Under the pieces are notes generated by a model that was not told the DNA's origin, did no database searches, and was given only the letters and a program-made list of their open reading frames with translations. DNA of 54,496 nt from Tannerellaceae bacterium (GTDB lineage Bacteria > Bacteroidota > Bacteroidia > Bacteroidales > Tannerellaceae): assembly GCA_031257015.1 (NCBI GenBank), contig JAIRPK010000019.1, forward strand, positions 1 through 54,496, written 5' to 3'. Position numbers and translations under genes: made by a program. Positions 34,563 through 44,063 of this stretch are shown here, piece by piece. Numbering within the stretch: position 1 is the stretch's first letter; every line of letters begins with the position of its first letter.

Positions 34563-35684
34563 TTACTCGCTTGTTGCCGCCATACATTCGACCTCAACCA
34601 GCCATTGCGGTCGGCAGACGCGAGCCAGCACGATGATATTTGGAATATGGCTGAAACGCTCGGCCATGTATTTGTTCACGGCCTCATAGTCGGACAAGTC
34701 TCTTAGATAAGTAACCATCTGAACCATGCTGCCCGGTGTCGCGCCGGCATCCGCCAGGAGCTTCTCGATATTGACAAAGACGCGCTCCAGCTGTTTAAGG
34801 ACATCTCTTTCGTGGATACATTTTCCGTCGCGGTCTATGCTGGCTGTGCCGGAGATGAAAATGAGCTTGAGGTCGGCATGAGTTATGCTTGTGCCTCTTT
34901 CAAAGGATACGCCGTATTCACTGGTGCGATTCAGGTAGTCGAGAGCATTTAAATACTTGACGTCTCCGGCCTTTAACCCCTTGATGGAATAGAAGTCGAT
35001 GGAGAGACGGTCGCTGGGGCTGTCTCCGCTGCCTCCTATACCGGTTGAGGCGATGAAATGAGTGTTGAGGTTTAGTCCGTTTCGGTCGAAGAAACTGTTG
35101 CGGCCTTTGACTACTTCAGCGTAGTCCTTGTCTATATCTTTTACGTAAAGCCAGGTTCTCATGCAGTTGTCGAGGATATTCATGTCGTGTTGCTGCAGTA
35201 GAGTGCGGTGTCTTTCAAAGGCCTGCTCTGTCAGGACGTCAAGGGAATGAGAGCCGGGACGCACTCTTATGGATTGGAATATGTGCATATTGTCGTTAAT
35301 GATGGCGAAGATGGCATCGTCCTTTTTCTGCTTTTCCATCTTCGCCGCCTTAACGAACCAAAGGAGGATATTTATTTTACTGCCATCGAGAGGCGGTTGC
35401 TCAATTATTGACACTGCTCCTTGCTCCAGCTTGTCAATGAAAAAAGGATGCTCTTTTATTGCATCCTTCCAATTGATAAGGTCGCTAACGAAAACTTTTG
35501 TGAACAGCAGATGCTCGTCTTTCAGCCCGGACTGCTCCAAAAGAGATGAGTATTCCCTGGAAAGACAGTCGAGCTGCTCTTGAAAAGACAAGTTCCCGTC
35601 CGGCCTTATTGCAGCGTGGAAGTCTGTTCGCCGTTCTCCCGTTACTCGACTTGTTTTTATGTTCTTATTATTTAATGAGTGCAT
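34563..35684 (-). CDS. Rid (YjgF/YER057c) family protein, two-domain
   Basis: A 373-residue cytosolic protein. The C-terminal third (about 260-373: LIFISGTASIDRDGKCIHERDVLKQLERVFVNIEKLLADAGAT) is a RidA-like domain. The N-terminal part (about 20-130: EQLDCLSREYSSLLEQSGLKDEHLLFTKVFVSDL) looks like a second, more diverged copy of the fold. Classic Rid proteins deaminate reactive enamines and imines; the C-terminal Arg and Glu of RidA appear in the CRPQWLVEVECMA ending. A fusion of this size also resembles FkbO/Hyg5-type chorismatases, so the activity is uncertain. Confidence 0.8.
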   Translation of the reverse strand: MHSLNNKNIKTSRVTGERRTDFHAAIRPDGNLSFQEQLDCLSREYSSLLEQSGLKDEHLLFTKVFVSDLINWKDAIKEHPFFIDKLEQGAVSIIEQPPLDGSKINILLWFVKAAKMEKQKKDDAIFAIINDNMHIFQSIRVRPGSHSLDVLTEQAFERHRTLLQQHDMNILDNCMRTWLYVKDIDKDYAEVVKGRNSFFDRNGLNLNTHFIASTGIGGSGDSPSDRLSIDFYSIKGLKAGDVKYLNALDYLNRTSEYGVSFERGTSITHADLKLIFISGTASIDRDGKCIHERDVLKQLERVFVNIEKLLADAGATPGSMVQMVTYLRDLSDYEAVNKYMAERFSHIPNIIVLARVCRPQWLVEVECMAATSE

Positions 35685-35706
35685 ATATTAATGTATTGAA
35701 TGTTTG

Positions 35707-35738
35707 CAAAGGTAGGCGTTTGTCGCTGGCGGTGCAAA
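35707..35738 (-). promoter_or_regulatory. Promoter of the Rid-engB operon
   Basis: On the minus strand TTTG (35738-35735), a 20-bp spacer and TACCTTTG (35714-35707) give a full match to the Bacteroidota consensus. It lies 23 bp before the start codon. Confidence 0.78.
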
Positions 35739-35782
35739 TGCCGGCAGAGAGGCGTCAGTACATAATCTGCCCCGTTGGCAAA

Positions 35783-35809
35783 TAAAAAAAGCCCCCGACA
35801 ATCGAAGGC
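35783..35809 (-). terminator. Terminator after the beta-propeller glycosidase gene
   Basis: On the minus strand GCCTTCGA (35809-35802) pairs with TCGGGGGC (35798-35791, two G-U pairs), followed by TTTTTTT (35790-35784). It lies 28 bp after the stop codon and closes the glycan-utilisation locus. Confidence 0.85.
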
Positions 35810-35836
35810 CTTTAACAGAGACAAAATCATTCTCGC

Positions 35837-37012
35837 TCATGCTCCGCATGTCCAACGAGGGGGATGAGCGTAGCCTGTGAGCAGTCCAATTGTCCGTCCC
35901 TTGTTGCCGCAGGCGCAGTAGTGCATATAATAGTTATTGTTTTCGGGATTATAAATCAGCGATGCTTTGTGCGCATATTGCATATCAAGTCCGCCGGGAT
36001 GTCCGCCGAATTTATACAGAGGTTCCGGGTCGGCTGTCCAGTGGAGCAAGTCGCGAGAGAAGGCTATCATGATGCTGGCACCGCCTTTCCCGACACCGAA
36101 ATATATCATAGTCCAATGGTCGCCGTCGCGATATACTTTCGGATCAGATGCAAAATCCTCGTCGTATCCTCCCTTCCTCAGCGTCAGCACAGGATTATAC
36201 GGATAGCGCACCCAATGAATCAAATCGTTTGACAGCGCTACGCCTGAACGTTCAATCCCGCCCTCCGCCGCATTGTAGAAGTTATAGTATGTTCCTTCAT
36301 GCTCAACGAGCCAGGGCTGATAAATACAGTCGCGCTCCCACTGTTTACAATCTTTTTGGAATACGGATAGAACAGGTTCGTTTGCCGCACGTCGCCAGTG
36401 CAAGCCATCGTCACTGACAGCTACCCCCTCGTAACCGGGGCGCAACTCATATCCCCCCTGCCTCGGATAACATCCGTAGAGCGTCCAATACTTGCCATCC
36501 AGCTTGCGAAGAATACGCGGCTCTCGAATACCCCATTTGCCGTAGAGGTAGGCGCCGATAACGCAACCGCCATGGTCAAACTCCCCCTCCGGACCAAAGC
36601 CCATCGCCAGCCGCGGATTCTCCCACCGTATCAGGTCGCGACTTTCGGCAACAAACGAATTATATCCGCCGTCAAAGCCAATAAAGCTCATGTACCATAC
36701 GCCGGGCTTGTCCTCCAGCTGGAACACGCACGGACAGTCGAAGTTGTGAAACTTCTCTGCTCCGGCTATCGGTATTTTATAATCCGACGGAATGACAGGG
36801 TCGGGGTGATACTCCCAGCCGCGAAAAGGGGCGCTCCATTGCTCAAGGGTTTCACTGTCAATAGTTGCTGGTGATTCGACGCTATTTATAATGGAGGCGG
36901 AAGCGTTCTTGGCCGTTACATCTGCGGACGACCCGACGGTCAATGCTGTTGCTGCCAGCGTTGACCGTCGTATAAAATCCCGTCGGGACAGTTTATCTTT
37001 TAAATTATTCAT
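35837..37012 (-). CDS. Exported beta-propeller glycosidase (GH43/GH32-like)
   Basis: A 391-residue protein with a twin-arginine signal (SRRDFIRRSTLAATALTVGS). The mature part has repeated beta-propeller motifs: AESRDLIRWENP, VSDDGLHWRR, LSNDLIHWVRY and FSRDLLHWTADP. These are typical of five-bladed furanosidase-type glycoside hydrolases (GH43, GH32, GH117, GH130 clans). Candidate acids are the Asp in NFDCPC, the Asp in ASDPKV and the Glu in GIREPR. The family cannot be fixed further. It is the last gene of the locus; no promoter of its own is clear (only a weak TATCTTTA at 37038-37045). Confidence 0.8.
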   Translation of the reverse strand: MNNLKDKLSRRDFIRRSTLAATALTVGSSADVTAKNASASIINSVESPATIDSETLEQWSAPFRGWEYHPDPVIPSDYKIPIAGAEKFHNFDCPCVFQLEDKPGVWYMSFIGFDGGYNSFVAESRDLIRWENPRLAMGFGPEGEFDHGGCVIGAYLYGKWGIREPRILRKLDGKYWTLYGCYPRQGGYELRPGYEGVAVSDDGLHWRRAANEPVLSVFQKDCKQWERDCIYQPWLVEHEGTYYNFYNAAEGGIERSGVALSNDLIHWVRYPYNPVLTLRKGGYDEDFASDPKVYRDGDHWTMIYFGVGKGGASIMIAFSRDLLHWTADPEPLYKFGGHPGGLDMQYAHKASLIYNPENNNYYMHYCACGNKGRTIGLLTGYAHPPRWTCGA

Positions 37013-37131
37013 GTCTCTTATGCTTTTAAATTTGCGGTAAAGATACGCAAGCTATGAATACAATGCCGAAAAGGCTCTTTTTTATTAAAATCGGATACGA
37101 CCTCTTCAGAGAAAAAGACAATGAAACAAAT

Positions 37132-39312
37132 TTATTCTCCTGCCAACCAAAGAATCGAACGCTGGAATGCCAAACGATAGTTCTTATCATGAAAGACATC
37201 AGGCCCATGCCCCATAACAATACCTGCAACTTTCCCCTTCCCGTATCTGTGAGTGTACATAACATCCGTGGTCGACTCCGGATGTGAAGTCGTCCATAAA
37301 ACATGAATATCCGGAGACTGCCACAGATTACCGTAAATCTCATCGTGAACAGTAAATTCCTCATCCATTCCCTGAGTGATAAAATGCTTTTTATCGGCAA
37401 CCCTTACCGGTATATCCTGATTATGTTTATACGTCGAAACATTGTATTCCTTACCGTCAATTTCCTGTCGGCTCATAAAGTATTTCATCCCGGCTATCTT
37501 CGCAAACTCCGGCCATTTATTATAGGTTAGCAAACCGTCGTGGAGAATCAAAACCGGCTTGCCTTCGCTTATTACCTTAACGATGTCCTGCCGGGTTGAT
37601 TCCGGAATTTCATCAAGACAAATGTCGTGAAATACTATTACGTCATATTTATTCTTATTCCCCTGACGGAACAATTCCTGAGATTCTTCATTCGTATAAG
37701 CGCTCCACGTAACGCCTGGGAAATTATCGAGTAACGGCGCATATAACTCTGCATTAAACCTGGGATTCATTCCGGAAATAAATGCCAGCCTAATCTTTTC
37801 ACTCTTCAGAGGATCGCCGTTTTTATGTTTGCTTACCACCCAGCGAAAAGCGTTCACGAAAAGCAGCTTCTGGGTTGCGTCAGTAAACTCATCATCTCCA
37901 TGACCCATATTCAAATAAATCATACGGTATTTCTTATTAGTCCAGACTACCGGATAATCGCCATAACGGACGACATCCTTAATCCCAATCGGGTAATTAT
38001 CCGCAGACAACGAAACCAATATATCCACATCCTTATTTTTCCTTGGACTCGGACTCCATTGATACCATTCGCTTTCCGGAGCAATAAAGTATTCGGGGAG
38101 GTTTTTCGTCACCGGATGCGCCGGAAAATCAACCGACAATCCGGCCGGTTGAGGAGGCCAGTTATTGCAATAAAATACACCTCCGCCAAGGAAGTCAACG
38201 AACCATGGCCACTTTGTTTTCCTGTCGTTATAAGCCGCAGCATGAAAGCCCATCCATCCGCCTCCGTTCTCCATATACTTCTGAAAAGCTTCGCGCTCAT
38301 CTGCCGCAGTCGGGGCGCTGTTTAACATCACAACAACATCGTATTCCTTCATCTTTTCATAAGGATAATCTGCCAGCGATTTCGTTATATCCAGATGGAA
38401 ACCATCACCATAATTTAAACGGCGAAAAAACTCCACTCCCTGCTCCGCAAACTTCCTGTGAGCTTCCTCTACATTATCGCTATAATAAACAAGCGTTTTG
38501 AAGCGATAATGTCTTGCATACGCTCCGGCATAAGGAAGAGATTCAGCGCCGGAGGATGAAGCCCATTCGATGGCATTCCCGAACATGGTTTTGAAATCAT
38601 TTGTATCGAATAACTTCTGACTGTGGCCCATCAAAAAATAAACATTCCGAGCTGGTTTATGCGGGTTAATCCAAACAACGGGATGGTCGCCCATCTTGAT
38701 GTCAGACGCAGGATTGTACGTCGATTCATCGACATTCGCAAGGACATGAACGTTTGGCCGAGGATTCATATCAAACGTGTACCATTCATCATCCGGGACG
38801 GTAAAATTCGGATTAACTCCCTTCATAACCGGATGTTCCGCGTCCTCAATTCGTACTGTTGCATCTGCTTTGGCGGCGATATAATTACGAAAACGGATTC
38901 CGCCCATAAAATCGGAAAACCAGTGCCACATCGGGTAGCCGTCAAACTCTCCAAGAAGTGTTGCATGATGAAATCCAATCCAGCCTCCCCTACCCTCGTC
39001 AATATAACGAATAAACGCTTTTTCAGCTTCGCCGCTCCAGCCGTAAGGCGGATAATCCAGCTGAATAACAAGTTTAAACTGCGAGAGAAACTTCTCATTT
39101 ACGGATTGCGTATTATTAATCTCCGTAAACTCAAAATTCCGCATTTTCGACTGGATTTTCAGCCATTTAAGGGCGGCGTCCGTAAAGCCGCCATGTTGAC
39201 CTCCGCGTTCGGTAAGAACGAGAACCTTGTATGCCGGAGATGCTGCAATATCCGTGGACAAGCCGGCGGCACACAGGAATAATAATGTTACCAAAGTGAA
39301 AATTCTTTTCAT
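37132..39312 (-). CDS. Exported protein with three tandem ThuA domains
   Basis: A 726-residue protein with a signal peptide (about 1-24) and three glutamine-amidotransferase-like ThuA domains. Domain 1 (about 28-255) has EGRGGWIGFHHATLLGEFDG and FSDFMGG. Domain 2 (about 270-500) has NGGGWMGFHAAAY and FVDFLGGG. Domain 3 (about 505-726) has GKPVLILHDGLLTYNKW and the ending KVAGIVMGHGPDVFHDKNYRL. Single-domain ThuA proteins occur with sugar-utilisation genes, and the biochemical role is unclear. A three-fold fusion is unusual. The gene lies 31 bp from GH9 in the same operon, so a role in sugar processing is likely but unproven. Confidence 0.88.
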   Translation of the reverse strand: MKRIFTLVTLLFLCAAGLSTDIAASPAYKVLVLTERGGQHGGFTDAALKWLKIQSKMRNFEFTEINNTQSVNEKFLSQFKLVIQLDYPPYGWSGEAEKAFIRYIDEGRGGWIGFHHATLLGEFDGYPMWHWFSDFMGGIRFRNYIAAKADATVRIEDAEHPVMKGVNPNFTVPDDEWYTFDMNPRPNVHVLANVDESTYNPASDIKMGDHPVVWINPHKPARNVYFLMGHSQKLFDTNDFKTMFGNAIEWASSSGAESLPYAGAYARHYRFKTLVYYSDNVEEAHRKFAEQGVEFFRRLNYGDGFHLDITKSLADYPYEKMKEYDVVVMLNSAPTAADEREAFQKYMENGGGWMGFHAAAYNDRKTKWPWFVDFLGGGVFYCNNWPPQPAGLSVDFPAHPVTKNLPEYFIAPESEWYQWSPSPRKNKDVDILVSLSADNYPIGIKDVVRYGDYPVVWTNKKYRMIYLNMGHGDDEFTDATQKLLFVNAFRWVVSKHKNGDPLKSEKIRLAFISGMNPRFNAELYAPLLDNFPGVTWSAYTNEESQELFRQGNKNKYDVIVFHDICLDEIPESTRQDIVKVISEGKPVLILHDGLLTYNKWPEFAKIAGMKYFMSRQEIDGKEYNVSTYKHNQDIPVRVADKKHFITQGMDEEFTVHDEIYGNLWQSPDIHVLWTTSHPESTTDVMYTHRYGKGKVAGIVMGHGPDVFHDKNYRLAFQRSILWLAGE

Positions 39313-39343
39313 ATACTTTTTTGATATTTATATTTTATAATGT

Positions 39344-41815
39344 TTAATATTCCGACAGCAGCGACAGCCATTTCCCCGCAGATGTAACCCATACTTCCTT
39401 ATAACAGGCATTATTAACCTGAGGCCAGTACGGTATGTCTTCATTGCCGAGAGAACGAATCCCAACAGGCATCTCACCTGTTATTTCGCCGGATGAGAAG
39501 CTGTCCATGCGTGGATAATTCGCGCCTTCGCCGTAAATAAGTGATTGTCCGAAGGGGTTTTTACCGACTGTCCATTCCATTTGCTCGCGCCCGATGCGAA
39601 GCAATTCGGCGTCGTCCAAAAATCGTCCGCATATCGCAGCGGATTTACCCATGGACAGATGAACGGCTGTATTTCCGTTGAAGATTCCGAACCAGACCGG
39701 GAAGCGTTTCAGGTAGTGCTCACTGTCAAGCTGCACTCCTTTTTTTACCTGTTCCATATATAATTCTGAGGCATTATCCGGAGGAAATAAATGCAAATGA
39801 TTGAATCCTTCCGTGTCTTTATATTCGTTGATATTATAGACGCCGCTCGACAACATTCCATAAGGAAATGTGTATTCCATCAGGCTTTTCAGATACACGC
39901 CATAAAGATGAATTGCATCCGCCCAACGTTCGTATTCCGCGTGGCCGGGCTGGGTTTCGCACAGCAAAGCAAGGGCTTGCATATAGACTTGCTCGCGCGA
40001 TTGATGGATATAATGGACGATGGATTTCCTCGATTTGTCACGATAAAAAAAGCCCTTTGTCCCGCATTTATCCTTCAACGGTTCGCGGCGCTGGCAGTCC
40101 AGAACATAACGGATATAATCGGCGGAAAGAGTGGCATAATACCGGTCGCCGGTCAGCTTGAACATCATGCCGGCTGCCCACGACATGGTCGCGTAATACT
40201 GACTTTCCGAAGTATTATAACTGTGCTCATATAAATGCAGGAAACCGCCGTAACCGGATTCATTATGTTTATTAACTGCAAGGTTGAAATCCTCTTTGGC
40301 CGTCTTTATCAGATATTCCTTTAATGCAGGATCATGATTGATTGTCATCGCTGCATATGCCTCATAAGCGGAGTAAAGGAAATTATCAAACGCAAGATTC
40401 TGTACTCTTACCGAGGTTATATCATCCAACGTTCCGGTGATACCGTCCTGCCATATAAGCAAACCCATACTGCTCGCACGATAACCATCTCCATAACGGT
40501 TGCGAAGGATAAATTCCAGCCCCCATTCCGCTTCTTCCAGGAGGCGCTGGGCGAGCAGATTATTTTTGTCTTTTTGTCTGTTATAGCTTTCCAATAACGA
40601 GAAAACAACATCGCCGGTCTGCAACGTTTGCTGTGACAAATCGCCGGCGTCATGCCATCCTCCGGCGTAGGATATTCTTTTGCCATGATGCTCGGAAAAC
40701 AGATCTATATGGCAGGTTCCATGTTTGCCGGGAACAGGATAACCGCATCTCTGGCAGAAGATAAAATTCAGGACGCGCCAGATAGAATTGTTCCATATAT
40801 TGTCGCCAATGCGAAAGGCGGGCGTCAGTGTTTCTCCCCATTTAAGCCGATATTCTCCAGCTTTATTAAACGATGAAAAATCAAGGATTCCAAACTCGCC
40901 AAGCGTTGTTTTTTCTTTTTTTACATGCGATTCATAAACGATGATGTTCGTCTTTGCTTCCGCCAGCTGGAAGGATGTTGCGGAACGGGTCGCGCCGGAA
41001 GTTATATCGACAATGGCCGTTTTCGGCTGATTCAATTCATAGCCTGTCGTCGGATAAACAACTGCATTTTTTGCGGGCAGCCAGCCACTGACTATTTCCG
41101 GATTTTCAATCTTCTGAAGCTCGATTCCGTCGATATAAAATATGGATGTATCTCCGCTGGTCCGGTCTTTACCTTTAATGCTGCAGTTGAAACCGATGCG
41201 CATAACTTTATCGCGCTGGAACTCCTCAAGGTCAAGAAAGCAGTGGTTCCATTCGCGGTTTTTCAAATTGATTAAATGGGATGCCGAGCGGCGATTTCGC
41301 CCTGGTTTTTCAGGTGTTTCCGCATTGTCAAAAGAGAAATTAAGATTGACCACTCTTGCTCCTTCGCAGTCGGGATAAATGGAGAATACGATCCGGTTGA
41401 AAGACTCCCAGTTTTCGCCATTAAATTCTTTTTGTATCCGGCAATGGCCATAGACGGCGTAGTCCGGATCGTCCGGGGAACCGGTGGCTCTTTTGCCGGT
41501 AAAAGTCGGGAAAAACATTTTCAGGCTGGCTGCAACGGATATTCTTTTTTCTGTTGACAGTGTCATTCCTCCAAGGCCGGAATGTGTCCATTCGGAATTG
41601 TCTTTTTCTACTGCCGGTAACGGCTTGCGGGCGAGGATTTTTTTCTTTAACCCGAAGGATTCATAACTGTTCAAATCGTCCAGCGGCAATGGACTGTGGA
41701 TGAGGCCTGACTGAACCAGGACTTTTTCAAATGCGACATCGTCGGACAAACGTATTTGCGGGAAAGCGGGAAGGGTTATCAGCGAGGATAACAGTATAAA
41801 AAATATATTTTTCAT
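39344..41815 (-). CDS. GH9 family glycoside hydrolase
   Basis: An 823-residue exported protein with a signal peptide (about 1-20), a beta-sandwich domain that may bind carbohydrate (about 70-235), an Ig-like CelD N-domain (about 260-345), and a (alpha/alpha)6-barrel GH9 domain (about 370-820). The catalytic base Asp lies in GWHDAGD (near 385). Other core motifs are YSAYEAYAAM, YYATMSWAAGMMF and GKNPFGQSL. The proton-donor Glu is probably in YKEVWVTSA (near 808), although the usual NEVxINWNAP is diverged. Known GH9 activities include cellulase and exo-glucosaminidase; specificity cannot be assigned. It has its own -7 promoter element. Confidence 0.92.
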   Translation of the reverse strand: MKNIFFILLSSLITLPAFPQIRLSDDVAFEKVLVQSGLIHSPLPLDDLNSYESFGLKKKILARKPLPAVEKDNSEWTHSGLGGMTLSTEKRISVAASLKMFFPTFTGKRATGSPDDPDYAVYGHCRIQKEFNGENWESFNRIVFSIYPDCEGARVVNLNFSFDNAETPEKPGRNRRSASHLINLKNREWNHCFLDLEEFQRDKVMRIGFNCSIKGKDRTSGDTSIFYIDGIELQKIENPEIVSGWLPAKNAVVYPTTGYELNQPKTAIVDITSGATRSATSFQLAEAKTNIIVYESHVKKEKTTLGEFGILDFSSFNKAGEYRLKWGETLTPAFRIGDNIWNNSIWRVLNFIFCQRCGYPVPGKHGTCHIDLFSEHHGKRISYAGGWHDAGDLSQQTLQTGDVVFSLLESYNRQKDKNNLLAQRLLEEAEWGLEFILRNRYGDGYRASSMGLLIWQDGITGTLDDITSVRVQNLAFDNFLYSAYEAYAAMTINHDPALKEYLIKTAKEDFNLAVNKHNESGYGGFLHLYEHSYNTSESQYYATMSWAAGMMFKLTGDRYYATLSADYIRYVLDCQRREPLKDKCGTKGFFYRDKSRKSIVHYIHQSREQVYMQALALLCETQPGHAEYERWADAIHLYGVYLKSLMEYTFPYGMLSSGVYNINEYKDTEGFNHLHLFPPDNASELYMEQVKKGVQLDSEHYLKRFPVWFGIFNGNTAVHLSMGKSAAICGRFLDDAELLRIGREQMEWTVGKNPFGQSLIYGEGANYPRMDSFSSGEITGEMPVGIRSLGNEDIPYWPQVNNACYKEVWVTSAGKWLSLLSEY

Positions 41816-41831
41816 GTTATTTATTTTAGGA

Positions 41832-41839
41832 CAAACATA
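41832..41839 (-). promoter_or_regulatory. -7 promoter element for the GH9-ThuA genes
   Basis: The minus strand reads TATGTTTG (TAnnTTTG), 17 bp before the GH9 start codon. It separates GH9-triple ThuA-glycosidase from the upstream susD gene as a second transcription unit. Confidence 0.5.
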
Positions 41840-41987
41840 CGGAAAAAGCGGGAAAGGGGTTTCCCTTTTTTATGGGCTATTATCGCAGAGTTACGATTGG
41901 GGATTGTGCATGATGGGGCATCTGAAACTCTACGCTTTTTTCTTTATATTCTTTCTGGTTTTCAAGTCTCAATTTTCAATTAAAAAT

Positions 41988-42280
41988 ATCCGCCCACGCT
42001 GGGGGAAGATGTGATCCGGAGATGAATCATGGTAGTCCACCCTGGGGGAGGTTATGATCCGGATGAGGATCATGGTTGTCTACCTTGGGGGACGGTATGT
42101 TTCTGGGGCGGATCGGGGTTTCCCACCATGGGGGACGATATGTTTCGGGAGCAGATCAGGGTTTCCCACCATGGGGGACGGTATGTTTTGGGGGCGGATC
42201 AGGGTTTCCCACCATGGGGGACAATATGTTTCGGGGGCAGATCGGGTTTTCCCACCTTGGGGGACAATCTTCCGGGATGG
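41988..42280. repeat. 43-bp tandem repeat array (I)
   Basis: Five full 43-bp units (42026, 42069, 42112, 42155, 42198), flanked by partial copies on both sides, lie between susD and GH9. The core CCCACCATGGGG is a hairpin-forming dyad, extending with wobble pairs to GTTTCCCA/TGGGGGAC. The central units are nearly identical and the outer ones diverge. Open frames across it (up to about 150 codons) are artefacts of low stop content. The rest of the 669-bp gap holds the GH9 promoter on one side and a susD terminator on the other. Confidence 0.94.
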
Positions 42281-42399
42281 AAAATGAGGTTGGACTTGCC
42301 TGGCGGACGATGTGAACTGCCGCTGGAAGGGCTTGGAGCAATATATGGATTGACATTTCCTGTTGGCATATTTCGTTTTTCCATGAACGAGGCTTTAAC

Positions 42400-42453
42400 A
42401 AAAAGGCTTCGGCTCGCATTAGCGCATCACTGCGTCAATTTTGAACCGAAGCC
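42400..42453 (-). terminator. Candidate terminator after susD
   Basis: On the minus strand GGCTTCGG (42453-42446) pairs with CCGAAGCC (42412-42405), followed by TTTTT (42404-42400). The loop between them is 33 nt and contains a second small stem. It lies 32 bp after the susD stop codon. Confidence 0.6.
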
Positions 42454-42484
42454 GGATCCAGTTTTAAAATGAAGATTTTTTTTG

Positions 42485-44041
42485 TTACTTCCAAGCGGGG
42501 TCTTGTGTCAGCGCCCCCTTGGACTGGTCAATTTCATTCTGGTCAATGGGGAAGTACCGGTGTTTCTCTGTCCATCCCTTCTTGCCGAGGATTTCCGTCC
42601 CCTTGTCAAAACGCAAAATGTCGAACCAACGTTGCATCTCAAATGCGAACTCATAGAAACGTTCGTCGAAAATAACATCAAGGTTAGCGTCTTTTCCCTT
42701 GTTCAGGGCGATGCGATGGTTGGTATCGCCGAAAGCCCGGTCTCTCACCTTGTCAAACCAGCCCTGTGCCTCGGCATCAGCATTGCCGCTCATGCGCACT
42801 TTGAGTTCGGCGCCGAGCAGCAATGCGTCAGCGAAGCGGTAAAAACGATAGGACATATTGTGACTGCTTACCTGGTCGTTTCCGGCGGTGTAAGACTCTT
42901 TACGAGGATGATATTTATAGTTCCCAAGTTGACCGCGCTGAGGGTCGATACCTTCTTGCTTGTCACTTAGTGAAAATTCGTTCCCAGTCTTGGACAGTGC
43001 GTCAGCGGCCTCGTCGGCATAGACGATGACGGTGCCTTCCCTGCGCTTGTCGCCATCTGCGAACATATCGTATATGGGCCATGTCATTGTCAGCTGGCCG
43101 TAGCCTGACATCAGTCCGCCTTCTTCAGCCGAGCGCGGATCGACGATTTCTCTCCCACCGACGGTCGCTACTTTATTTTGCATGCCGGAGTTGTTCCCCG
43201 CGGCGCCTATTTCGTAAATGCTTTCGCGTCCCCATTCCCCCGCTTTGCGCCAAAGGTGCTTGAAGTCCGGATCGAGCGAGTAGAAGGGGTTGTCGGCAAT
43301 GCTTTTCATGTCGGAATAAGCCAGCGCGTATCTGGTCTCATCTCTGTGGAAGAGAATTATCTTCGTCCGCAGCAGTTTGGCAGCATCCCGGCAGATACGA
43401 CCTTTCTGTGTCGCACTGCGTTCGGGAAGAAACCGGATGACATCGTCGGAGAGGTCGGCCATCATAAAATCAAAAACCTGCTGCCGCGAGGCATTGCCCA
43501 CAGAGTAAAGGTCTTCTGAAGAGGTGAACTGCCCCGTCAGCAGCGGGATTTCTTTATAACCCATGAAAAGGTAATTATAGAACAGGGCACGGTAGAATCT
43601 GGTTTCGGCGTCGATCGGATTGATAAACGCCTCGCTCAAACCGCTCCTGGTCATTTCGTCGATAAGTATATTAGCTGCGACAACGCCAACGTAAAGGCCC
43701 ATGTCCCATTCGTTCCACCAGCCTGTTCCGGTGTACCATTCGTTGCTGAAGCACGTCGTCGGGGTATAAGTGAAATTGTCCCACTTGAACTTGTACGAAC
43801 CTTCGCCTATGCCTCCGCCGGTCTCGGCTTCGTCGGAGAGAAGGGAGGAATAACTGTGAACTTCGAGCAATCGGTTGGAGACTTCCTTCATGACGGCATA
43901 CAGCCCGGCTGAAACGCCCTGTTCCGTCTGGTAGAACTCTTCGGTGGAAACCTGTGTTCGCGGATTTGTCTCAAGGAAATCCGAGCAAGCCGTTGCGCCG
44001 AGCAATATGGCGCACAGGGCGAAAAGAAAGATATTTTTCAT
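42485..44041 (-). CDS. SusD-like outer-membrane glycan-binding lipoprotein
   Basis: A 518-residue surface lipoprotein (signal MKNIFLFALCAILLGATAC; Cys19 lipidated, SD following) of the SusD/RagB family. It caps the SusC channel and presents oligosaccharides. The N-terminal TPR part begins FLETNPRTQVSTEEFYQTEQG. The C-terminal half has FRFADALLLGAELKVR and FDEREYEFAFEMQRWFD-like family motifs (here FDERFYEFAFEMQRWFDILR). It lies 22 bp after susC. The ligand is not deducible. Confidence 0.96.
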   Translation of the reverse strand: MKNIFLFALCAILLGATACSDFLETNPRTQVSTEEFYQTEQGVSAGLYAVMKEVSNRLLEVHSYSSLLSDEAETGGGIGEGSYKFKWDNFTYTPTTCFSNEWYTGTGWWNEWDMGLYVGVVAANILIDEMTRSGLSEAFINPIDAETRFYRALFYNYLFMGYKEIPLLTGQFTSSEDLYSVGNASRQQVFDFMMADLSDDVIRFLPERSATQKGRICRDAAKLLRTKIILFHRDETRYALAYSDMKSIADNPFYSLDPDFKHLWRKAGEWGRESIYEIGAAGNNSGMQNKVATVGGREIVDPRSAEEGGLMSGYGQLTMTWPIYDMFADGDKRREGTVIVYADEAADALSKTGNEFSLSDKQEGIDPQRGQLGNYKYHPRKESYTAGNDQVSSHNMSYRFYRFADALLLGAELKVRMSGNADAEAQGWFDKVRDRAFGDTNHRIALNKGKDANLDVIFDERFYEFAFEMQRWFDILRFDKGTEILGKKGWTEKHRYFPIDQNEIDQSKGALTQDPAWK

Positions 44042-44063
44042 ATTATAATCGGAATACTAGTTA

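Noticed and set aside
42029..42472. Gly- and Trp-rich protein across array I
   Set aside because: Repeat translation with no signal or domain; three overlapping frames are equally open.
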